Shown one piece after another: positions 1 through 5,662 of a DNA stretch of 5,662 bases (positions within the stretch are counted from its first letter, which is position 1; every line of letters starts with the position of its first letter). The notes under the pieces were generated by a model. The model did not search any database. It was not told where the DNA came from and was given only the letters and a program-made list of their open reading frames with translations. The position numbers and the translations under genes were made by a program. The DNA comes from Pseudomonadota bacterium (GTDB lineage: Bacteria; Pseudomonadota; Gammaproteobacteria; Burkholderiales; Burkholderiaceae_B): contig JAEYVD010000494.1 of the NCBI GenBank assembly GCA_023432075.1, forward strand, positions 1-5,662. Reading direction: 5' to 3'.

Positions 1-2451
1 CAGGCCAAGGGGCTGTACGTGGTGTCCAACATCCAGGTCAATACCGACCTCGTCAATGTGGCCGAATTCCGGGACCTGGTGATCAAGCACGAGGGCGGCG
101 CCGTCGTCCGGCTGGGCGACGTGGCGACCGTGGAACTGGGGGCGGCGTCCACCGATTCGAGCGGCCTGATGGACGGCGAGCCGGCTGTGTACTTCGGCCT
201 GAACGCGACGCCGGTCGGCAATCCGCTGGTCATCGTCAAGCGCCTGAACGAGCTGCTGCCCAACATCAAGCAGAACCTGCCGCCGGGCACCAGCGTGCAG
301 GTGCCGTTCGAGTTGACCCGGTTCATCAGCGCCTCGATCGATGGCGTGACACAGACCCTGCTGGAAGCCATCGTCATCGTGGTGGCGGTGATCTTCCTGT
401 GTCTGGGCTCGCTGCGCGCGGTGCTGATTCCGGTCGTCACCATTCCGCTGTCCATGCTGGGCGGCGCGGCCATCATGGCCCTCTTTGGCTTCAGCGTGAA
501 CCTGCTTACCTTGCTGGCCATGGTGCTGGCCATCGGCCTGGTGGTGGACGACGCCATCGTTGTTGTCGAGAACGTGCACCGCCACATCGAGGAGGGCAAG
601 TCGCCCGTGCGCGCGGCGTTGATCGGCGCCCGGGAGGTGGCTGGTCCGGTGATCGCCATGACCATCACGCTGGCCGCCGTCTACGCGCCGATCGGGCTGA
701 TGGGCGGACTGACCGGCTCGCTTTTCAAGGAGTTCGCCTTCACGCTGGCCGGCGCGGTGGTGGTGTCCGGCGTGATCGCGCTGACCCTGTCGCCGGTGAT
801 GAGCTCGTTTCTTCTGAATGGCCGGGTCGCCGACGGTTGGATGGCCCGCAAGGCCGAGCACTTTTTCGGCCGCCTGGGCGAGGCCTACGGCCGCGTGCTG
901 GATGTGTCGCTGCATCATCGCTGGGTCACCGGCGTGCTGGCGGTGGTCGTGTTGGCCAGCCTGCCGTTCCTGTACAACGCCGCGCAACAGGAGCTGGCGC
1001 CCGTCGAGGACCAGTCCACGGTGCTGACCGCCATCAAGTCGCCGCAGCAGGCCAACATCGATTACGTCGAAAAGTTCGGCAAGAAGTGGGACGACGTGAT
1101 GAAGACGCTGCCCGAGCAGAAGGGGCGGTGGCTGATCAACGGGTCCGACGGCGTCTCCAACAGCATCGGGGGCGTGAACTTCGTGGACTGGCAGGACCGC
1201 ACGCGCTCGGCCGACGAGATCCAGGCCGACATGCAATCCATGGCGAATCGGGTCGAAGGCAGCAATATCTTTGCCTTCCAGCTGCCGTCGCTGCCCGGGT
1301 CCACCGGGGGGCTGCCCGTGCAGATGGTGTTGATGAGCGCGTCCGACTACGCCGTGGTCTTTGACGCCATGGAAGGCCTGAAGAAGGCCGCGCGGGAAAG
1401 CGGCCTTTTCATGGTGGTGGACAGCGACCTGGACTACAACAACCCCGTCGTGCAGCTGAAGGTGGACCGCAGCAAGGCCAACAGCCTGGGCGTCACCATG
1501 AAGGCCATCGGCGATACGCTGGCGGTGCTGGTGGGCGAGAACTACGTGAATCGCTTCGGCATGGACGGGCGTTCCTATGACGTCATTCCGCAAAGCCTGC
1601 GCGAACAGCGCATCTCGCCGCAGGCGCTGGCGCAGTATCACGTCAAGAGCGCCTCGGGGGCGCAGGTGCCGCTGTCCAACCTGGTGTCGGTGTCGATGGG
1701 CGTGGAGCCCAACAAGCTCACGCAGTTCAACCAGCTGAATGCCGCCACATTCCAGGCGATTCCCATGCCGGGCGTCACGATGGGCGATGCCGTGCAGTTC
1801 CTCACGCGCGAGGCGCAGTCGTTGCCGGCGGGTTTCAGCTACGACTGGCAGTCCGACGCGCGGCAATTCACGCAGGAGGGCTCGGCGCTGATGATCACCT
1901 TCATCTTCGCCATCATCGTCATCTACCTGGTGCTGGCCGCCCAGTACGAAAGCCTGCGCGATCCCTTCATCATCCTGGTAAGCGTGCCCATGTCGATCTG
2001 CGGCGCGCTGATTCCGCTGGCGCTGGGCTTGGCCACGGTCAACATCTATACGCAGATCGGCCTGGTGACGCTGATCGGGCTGATCAGCAAGCACGGGATC
2101 CTCATGGTGGAGTTCGCCAACGAGATGCAGGTCAGTCATGGGCTGGACCGGCGCGCGGCGATGGAAGCGGCCGCGCGCATCCGCCTGCGTCCCATCCTGA
2201 TGACCACGGCGGCGATGGTCATGGGGCTGATTCCGCTGCTGTTCGCCACCGGCGCCGGCGCGCACAGCCGCTACAGCCTGGGACTGGTCATCGTGGTCGG
2301 GCTGCTGGTCGGCACGCTCTTCACGCTGTTCGTGCTGCCCACCGTCTACACCGTGTTTGCCCGGGACCACCGCGCCGCCAACGAGCCGCCGCGCGCCCGC
2401 GAACTGGCGCAAGCCGACGCCGAGGACGCGCGCGCCGCGGTCCAGCACTGA
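1..2451 (+). CDS. RND multidrug efflux permease (HAE1 family, MexW/MexI-like), 5'-truncated by the window edge
   Basis: This is the inner-membrane proton/drug antiporter of a tripartite efflux pump. Frame 1 is open from the first base to the TGA at 2449-2451, giving 816 residues. By comparison with AcrB (about 1,050 residues), roughly 225 N-terminal residues are missing: TM1, PN1 and part of PN2/docking. Counting from the window's first codon, the end of the first periplasmic region (about 1-115) leads into TM2-TM6 (about 118-275). TM4 carries the proton-relay pair D183/D184 in VVDDAIVVVENV. TM7 is near 308-328, followed by the second periplasmic loop (about 329-628). TM8-TM12 follow (about 629-786), with the relay lysine K697 in SKHGILMVEF. 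All three relay residues are intact, so the visible part looks functional. The GTG at 19 is internal, not a start, because similarity to AcrB extends upstream of it. The outer-membrane partner follows 10 bases downstream. The substrate cannot be read from sequence; MexW/MexI is the closest type by recall. Confidence 0.95.
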   Translation, partial: QAKGLYVVSNIQVNTDLVNVAEFRDLVIKHEGGAVVRLGDVATVELGAASTDSSGLMDGEPAVYFGLNATPVGNPLVIVKRLNELLPNIKQNLPPGTSVQVPFELTRFISASIDGVTQTLLEAIVIVVAVIFLCLGSLRAVLIPVVTIPLSMLGGAAIMALFGFSVNLLTLLAMVLAIGLVVDDAIVVVENVHRHIEEGKSPVRAALIGAREVAGPVIAMTITLAAVYAPIGLMGGLTGSLFKEFAFTLAGAVVVSGVIALTLSPVMSSFLLNGRVADGWMARKAEHFFGRLGEAYGRVLDVSLHHRWVTGVLAVVVLASLPFLYNAAQQELAPVEDQSTVLTAIKSPQQANIDYVEKFGKKWDDVMKTLPEQKGRWLINGSDGVSNSIGGVNFVDWQDRTRSADEIQADMQSMANRVEGSNIFAFQLPSLPGSTGGLPVQMVLMSASDYAVVFDAMEGLKKAARESGLFMVVDSDLDYNNPVVQLKVDRSKANSLGVTMKAIGDTLAVLVGENYVNRFGMDGRSYDVIPQSLREQRISPQALAQYHVKSASGAQVPLSNLVSVSMGVEPNKLTQFNQLNAATFQAIPMPGVTMGDAVQFLTREAQSLPAGFSYDWQSDARQFTQEGSALMITFIFAIIVIYLVLAAQYESLRDPFIILVSVPMSICGALIPLALGLATVNIYTQIGLVTLIGLISKHGILMVEFANEMQVSHGLDRRAAMEAAARIRLRPILMTTAAMVMGLIPLLFATGAGAHSRYSLGLVIVVGLLVGTLFTLFVLPTVYTVFARDHRAANEPPRARELAQADAEDARAAVQH

Positions 2452-2454
2452 GGA
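2450..2454 (+). promoter_or_regulatory. Shine-Dalgarno site of the outer-membrane channel gene, overlapping the permease stop
   Basis: GAGGA overlaps the permease TGA and sits 7 bases before the ATG at 2462. This is ideal spacing and fixes that ATG as the start, which then begins a lipoprotein signal peptide. The same frame is open further upstream (from 2357), but that part only shadows the permease. The overlap of stop codon and ribosome site suggests translational coupling of the two pump genes. Confidence 0.75.
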
Positions 2455-3384
2455 ATCGATCATGGATAAGCCACACTTTTTTCCCCGCCTCTTTCGCGGC
2501 GCCGCCGTGCTGCTGGCGGCCTTGGCCGCCGCTGGCTGCGCCGTCGGGCCCGACTACCGGCAGCCCAGCCCGGCGCCCGTGGTGCTGACCAGTCCCGAGC
2601 AGACGCTGTTTTCCACCGATCAGGTCCAGCGCGACTGGTGGAAGCAACTGCAGGACCCGCAGCTGGATCGCCTGATCGACATGGCGCTCGCTCGCAACCT
2701 GGACATCCGCATCGCTCAGGCCCGCCTTGCCGAATCGCGCGCGGTGCTTGACGAAAAGGAACTGGACAAGCTGCCGGCCGTAACGCTGGGCGGCGGCTAC
2801 GAGCGCAGCCTGTCGCAGGCCAACCCCGGCGTCACGGGCCAGCGCAATCTGGCCGAGAGCTACCGGGCGGGCTTTGACGCAGCCTGGGAGGTGGATCTCT
2901 TTGGCAGGCTGCGCCGCGCGGCCGAGGGCGCCGCGGCCCGTAGCGAGGCGCAGGCTGCCGACCTGGCGCAGGCGCGCATCGTGGTCGCGGCCGAAGTCGC
3001 GCGTAATTATTTCGAACTGCGCGGCGCCGAGCAGCGGCTGGCCGTGGCGCGCGCCAACCTGGCCAGCCAGGAGGACAGCCTGCGCGTGACCCAGGCGCTG
3101 GTCTCGGCCGGCCGTGGCGACGAAGGAGACCTCGCCAGTGCGCGGGCCGAACTCGACACCGTGCGGGCCAGCGTACCGGTCCAGGAGACCGCGCGCCGGC
3201 TGGCGCGCTACCGGATCGCGGTCCTGGCGGCGCTGCGTCCAGTGGAGCTGGGCGCGCTGGACGCCGGGCAGCCGCTTGCGCCGCTGACGGCGCGGCTGCC
3301 CATCGGCGATGTGGGCGACTTGCTGTCGCGGCGGCCGGACGTGCTGGCCGCCGAACGCAACCTGGCCGCAGCCAACGCCGATGT

Positions 3385-3390
3385 GGGGGG
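3385..3390 (+). repeat. Six-G homopolymer tract at the frameshift point
   Basis: Six Gs follow GAT GT. Read in the starting frame they give V308 G309 and then unrelated sequence. With five Gs they would give GTG GGG GTC (Val-Gly-Val), as expected in this family after ANAD. Family-like sequence abuts the tract on both sides in two different frames, so the lesion maps here to within a base or two. A homopolymer is a usual site for replication slippage and also for sequencing error. Confidence 0.85.
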
Positions 3391-3862
3391 TCGCCACGGC
3401 CGAGCTGTACCCGCGCATCGACCTGGGGGGCTTCCTGGGATTCGTCGCGCTGCGCGGCGCGGACTTCGGCTCGGCCGCCAGCCGCGGGTTCGGCGTCGCG
3501 GCGAGCGCCAACTGGCCCGCGTTCCACCTGCCGTCGGCCCTGGCCCGCAAGCGCGGGGCCGAGGCGCGCCTGGAAGGCGAGGCCGCGCGCTACGAGCAGG
3601 CGGTCCTGCGCGCGGTCGAGGAAGTGGAGTCGGCGCTGGCCGAGTACGGGCAGACGCAGCAGCGACTGGGCAGCCTGGCGCAGGCCGCCGCTCACAGCGG
3701 GCGGGCCACGGAACTGGCCCGGCTGCGTTACCGCGAGGGCAGCACGCCTTATTTGACCGTGCTGGATGCGCAGCGTACGCTTTTGCGCGCCCAGGACGCC
3801 GTGGCCGTGGCGGAAGCCGAATCCTATACACGGCTCATTGCGCTCTATAAAGCGCTGGGCGG

Positions 3863-3885
3863 CGGCTGGCAGGCGCAGCCAGCCG
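3863..3885 (+). other. GC-rich inverted repeat at the 3' end of the channel gene
   Basis: CGGCTGGC (3863-3870) and GCCAGCCG (3878-3885) form a perfect 8-bp stem with a 7-base loop, inside the last codons of the channel gene and about 40 bases before the next start. No T-run follows, so it is not a classical intrinsic terminator. It could protect the 3' end of the pump mRNA or lower expression of the downstream regulators. It could also be chance in GC-rich coding DNA. Confidence 0.3.
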
Positions 3886-3920
3886 TGGCACCATAGGAAC
3901 CTTCATCCGGAGCATCGATA

Positions 3921-3926
3921 CCCCCC
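3921..3926 (+). repeat. Six-C homopolymer directly before the regulator start codon
   Basis: Six Cs abut the ATG at 3927. The tract lies between the only plausible ribosome site (GGAG, 3909-3912) and the start codon. A gain or loss of bases here would change the spacing, not the reading frame. No variability can be seen from one sequence. Confidence 0.5.
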
Positions 3927-4586
3927 ATGTCTGACAGCCTGTCCCAACCGGCCGCCGCATTGCCGCACCAGCCTGCGGACCGCGTCCTCATGACCCTGAA
4001 GACCCGCGGGCCGCAATCCATTGCGGTCATCGCGCGGGCCATGGATGTGACGGCCGAGGCGGTGCGCCAGCAGATGACGCGCCTGCACGCCGACGGGCTG
4101 GTCGACGCCGAAAGCCGCAGCGCGGGCCGCGGGCGGCCTACCCAGATTTGGTTCCTGACCGCGGCCGGACACGGGCGCTTTCCGGACACGCATGCCGAGA
4201 TGACGGTGCAGATGATCGCGGCGGTGCGCCAGGTGTTCGGCGACGAAGGCATCGACAAGCTGGTGCAGGTGCGCGAAAACGCCATGCTCAACGTCTACCA
4301 GCAGGCCATGCAGGACGCGCCGGACCTGAAGGCGCGGCTCGAACGGCTGGTCGACGTGCGCAGCGCAGAGGGCTACATGGCGGAACTGCGCGAGGACGAG
4401 GCCGGATTCGTCTTCATCGAGAACCACTGCCCCATCTGTTCGGCCGCCAAGGCCTGTATGGGCTTTTGCCGCAGCGAGCTGGAACTGTTCCGCAAGGTGC
4501 TGGGCGAGGGCGTTCAGGTCGATCGCGAAGAACATATCCTGGCCGGCGCGCGGCGCTGCGCCTACCGCGTCAGCGAACGGTCATGA
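3927..4586 (+). CDS. Winged-helix transcriptional regulator with C-terminal cysteine cluster (SufR-like, COG2345 type)
   Basis: This 219-residue protein is probably a DNA-binding regulator that carries an iron-sulfur cluster. Residues about 17-84 form a winged helix. The recognition helix lies around 42-59, and the wing reads GRGRPTQIWFLTAAG followed by FP, the GRP...LT..G...FP signature I associate with SufR-like repressors. The C-terminal part has C168, C171, C177, C181 and C211. The spacing C168-x12-C181 and a final C-x-Y about 30 residues later match my recollection of the SufR cluster ligands. H167 and H203 are nearby alternative ligands. C171 and C177 are additional cysteines. The ATG at 3927 is preceded by GGAG at 3909-3912 with a long 14-base spacer that includes six Cs, so initiation may be inefficient. 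An alternative ATG encodes M22, but that would start inside the first helix of the winged-helix domain. The gene lies 30 bases after the channel gene and overlaps the next gene by 4 bases. Fe-S binding and target genes are inferred; the DNA-binding fold is firmer. Confidence 0.88.
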   Translation: MSDSLSQPAAALPHQPADRVLMTLKTRGPQSIAVIARAMDVTAEAVRQQMTRLHADGLVDAESRSAGRGRPTQIWFLTAAGHGRFPDTHAEMTVQMIAAVRQVFGDEGIDKLVQVRENAMLNVYQQAMQDAPDLKARLERLVDVRSAEGYMAELREDEAGFVFIENHCPICSAAKACMGFCRSELELFRKVLGEGVQVDREEHILAGARRCAYRVSERS

Positions 4587-5482
4587 CGCTCAAGCAGCTC
4601 GAAGCCTTCTACTGGGCGGCCACCTGCGCCAGTTTCGCCGTGGCGGCCGAGCGGCTTCACCTGTCGGTGTCCTCGCTTTCCAAACGCATCACGGAACTGG
4701 AAGAGGGGCTGGGCCAGCCCCTCTTTGACCGCAGCGGCCACAAGGCCGTGCTGACCGACGCGGGCCAGCGCCTGGTGCCGCAGGCGCGCGGCTTGCTCGC
4801 CGCCGCGGACCAGATCCGCGCGTCCATGACCGAGACGCCGGGCCTGCGCGGCCGCTGCCGCTTCGGTGTGGGCGAACTTACCGCGCTCACGTGGCTGCCG
4901 CAGCTGATACGCGCCGTGCGCGCCGCCTATCCCGAGCTGGTGCTGGAGCCCTACGTCGACATCGGCCAGGTGCTGGAGCAACGCGTCGCGGACGGTGAGC
5001 TGGATTTCGCCGTGATCGCCGGCCGGTCGTCCCGCGCCGGCATTGCCTCCTCGCCCATCGGCGAGGCGCGTTTTTCCTGGGTCGCCGCGCCGGCGGTGCT
5101 GCAGCCCGGCGATACCGCCATGACCATGGCCCTCTTGGCCCGGCTGCCGCTTGTGACCCTGCCCGAGGGCGCGGGCACCACGCGCATCATCGACTACTGG
5201 CTGGGCGGGCGCCAGGCCGCGGGCGAGCGCCTCTGCTGCAACAACTGGGGCGCCATCGTGGGGTTGCTGATCGAAGGCACCGGCGTGGGGTTGCTGCCCA
5301 GTCATTGGGCCGGGAAACTCCAGGCCGAAGGCAGCCTGCGCGTCCTGCACGGCGACCCCGAGCTGGCCGCGCTGCCTTACGCGTTCCAGTACCGGCGCGA
5401 TGACGCCCGGCCGCTGGTCGACCTGCTGCGCGACACGGTCGCCGCCTCGGCCGATTTCTCGGCCCCGTGCCGTCTGCCCTGA
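4583..5482 (+). CDS. LysR-family transcriptional regulator
   Basis: This 299-residue protein has the standard LysR length and layout. The N-terminal winged helix starts MTLKQLEAFYWAA, with the helix-turn-helix over about 18-40 (FAVAAERLHLSVSSLSKRI). The usual QPLFDR and LTDAGQRL segments follow at 45-64. A linker helix (about 65-88) leads to the two-lobed effector-binding domain (about 91-290), which includes GVGELTALTWLPQLI and GTGVGLLP. The start is the ATG at 4583, overlapping the previous gene's TGA (ATGA). No good ribosome site precedes it, so translation probably depends on reinitiation after the upstream regulator. The same frame is open upstream to 4148, but that part is the shadow of the preceding gene. 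LysR proteins usually bind T-N11-A sites and respond to a small molecule. Neither ligand nor target can be named. The classical divergently transcribed target is absent, since everything visible runs in the same direction. Confidence 0.95.
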   Translation: MTLKQLEAFYWAATCASFAVAAERLHLSVSSLSKRITELEEGLGQPLFDRSGHKAVLTDAGQRLVPQARGLLAAADQIRASMTETPGLRGRCRFGVGELTALTWLPQLIRAVRAAYPELVLEPYVDIGQVLEQRVADGELDFAVIAGRSSRAGIASSPIGEARFSWVAAPAVLQPGDTAMTMALLARLPLVTLPEGAGTTRIIDYWLGGRQAAGERLCCNNWGAIVGLLIEGTGVGLLPSHWAGKLQAEGSLRVLHGDPELAALPYAFQYRRDDARPLVDLLRDTVAASADFSAPCRLP

Positions 5483-5513
5483 GGCATTCGTCCGCAAGGC
5501 GGCCGCCACGGGC

Positions 5514-5551
5514 GTATAGTGGGCGGCGCGCCCATCGCCGGTCTATACAAT
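5514..5551 (+). promoter_or_regulatory. Inverted repeats and -10-like elements downstream of the LysR gene
   Basis: GTATAG (5514-5519) and CTATAC (5543-5548) are inverted arms separated by 23 bases. Nested between them, TGGGCG (5520-5525) and CGCCCA (5529-5534) form a perfect 6-bp stem with a 3-base loop. Two -10-like hexamers also occur: TATAGT (5515-5520) and TACAAT (5546-5551), each matching TATAAT at five of six positions. No convincing -35 element lies at the right distance from either. The AT-rich arms stand out in very GC-rich DNA, so a promoter or operator for a gene starting downstream is plausible. No T-run follows the inner hairpin, which argues against an intrinsic terminator. Confidence 0.3.
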
Positions 5552-5599
5552 CGCCGCGCGCCTGGCGCAGAATCCAGCAACAACGTGCGCACGAGGGGG

Positions 5600-5662
5600 A
5601 TGGGCCCGGCGATGCGGCACGACCCGGGGTCTGTTCCTCCCTGCCAGGCGGTGCGCCCGCGC
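5600..5662 (+). CDS. Possible start of a downstream gene, cut by the window edge
   Basis: A frame opens at ATG 5600 (MGPAMRHDPG) and stays open for 21 codons to the window end. A second ATG in the same frame lies at 5612. The purine run GAGGGGG (5593-5599) touches the first ATG but sits 12 bases before the second, so the second is the better candidate if this is a gene. The -10-like TACAAT at 5546-5551 would put a transcript start near 5558. The peptide is not recognisable and too short to judge. It may simply be non-coding sequence. Confidence 0.2.
   Translation, partial: MGPAMRHDPGSVPPCQAVRPR

Larger units (their letters stand above)
2462..3896 (+). pseudogene. Outer-membrane efflux channel lipoprotein (OprM/NodT family), frameshifted
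   Basis: This is the outer-membrane factor that forms the exit duct of a tripartite RND pump. It starts at ATG 2462 with a signal peptide (residues 1-25) and lipidation Cys26 in AAGCAVGPDY. The C-x-VGPDY-x-x-P pattern is typical of the family. The first structural half follows, with WWKQLQDPQLDRLI near 59-72 and EVDLFGRLRR near 143-152. The second half opens with RRPDVLAAERNLAAANADVG at 290-309. At the six-G run 3385-3390 the frame shifts. In the starting frame about 150 unrelated residues follow, to a stop at 3848-3850. In the +1 frame the family sequence continues at once (VATAELYPRIDL) and runs to the expected end, with YLTVLDAQR, LLRAQ and LYKALGGGW, then TAG at 3894-3896. With five Gs the protein would be 477 residues, normal for the family. 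As written it loses the second half of the barrel and tunnel and should not form a channel. Either the locus is a recent pseudogene, the tract is variable, or this is a sequencing error. Confidence 0.93.

Noticed and set aside
399..1364. Long plus-strand open frame inside the permease
   Set aside because: It lies in another frame of the permease and its Arg/Gly/Ala-rich translation resembles no family; long shadow frames are expected at this GC content.
3385..3390. Programmed ribosomal frameshifting as the explanation
   Set aside because: A G-run alone is weak evidence. No downstream pseudoknot or stimulatory site was evident, and this family is not known to use frameshifting.
2321..3550. 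409-codon minus-strand open frame opposite the channel gene
   Set aside because: It is antisense to a well-recognised protein family and low in complexity, with no ribosome site or domain support.
3309..3896. Independent gene starting at ATG 3309
   Set aside because: The first 26 or so residues are out-of-frame nonsense and family similarity begins only at the G-run, so this is the displaced second half of the channel gene.
4148..4582. N-terminal extension of the LysR protein
   Set aside because: The frame is open, but this stretch encodes the preceding regulator in another frame and the LysR domain begins exactly at ATG 4583.
4562..5509. 315-codon minus-strand open frame opposite the LysR gene
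   Set aside because: It is an antisense shadow with no recognisable domain, while the plus strand encodes a complete LysR protein.
5520..5534. Intrinsic terminator for the LysR gene
   Set aside because: The stem is only 6 bp and no T-run follows, so it is kept only as part of a possible regulatory dyad.
1..5662. CRISPR arrays, tRNA or rRNA genes, insertion sequences
   Set aside because: No regularly spaced repeats, tRNA-like cloverleaf, transposase-like protein or flanking terminal repeats were seen on either strand.

Overview
The window is GC-rich, gene-dense bacterial DNA, with nearly all third codon positions G or C. It reads entirely on the plus strand. The protein families and wording look like a Betaproteobacterium of the Alcaligenaceae type (Bordetella/Achromobacter-like). 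That placement is an inference from overall protein character, not from a search.

Layout. Positions 1-2451 hold the C-terminal four fifths of an RND multidrug-efflux permease of the MexW/MexI-like HAE1 type, whose N-terminus lies upstream of the window. Ten bases later, at 2462-3896, comes the gene for the matching outer-membrane channel lipoprotein (OprM/NodT family). As written it is broken by one extra G in a six-G run at 3385-3390. Removing one G restores a normal 477-residue protein. After a 30-base gap, 3927-4586 encodes a winged-helix regulator with a C-terminal cysteine cluster like that of SufR-type iron-sulfur repressors. Its stop overlaps the start of a LysR-family regulator at 4583-5482 in an ATGA overlap. 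The last 180 bases (5483-5662) hold inverted repeats, promoter-like -10 sequences and possibly the first codons of another plus-strand gene.

How the parts fit. The permease and channel are two parts of a tripartite drug-efflux pump. The periplasmic adaptor gene is not in the window and would be expected upstream. The two regulators follow closely on the same strand and are probably at least partly co-transcribed with the pump genes. A plausible but unproven reading is a redox- or metabolite-responsive efflux locus with its regulators at the distal end. The two observations most worth checking are the single-base frameshift in the channel gene, and the pairing of an Fe-S-type regulator with a LysR regulator behind an RND pump.
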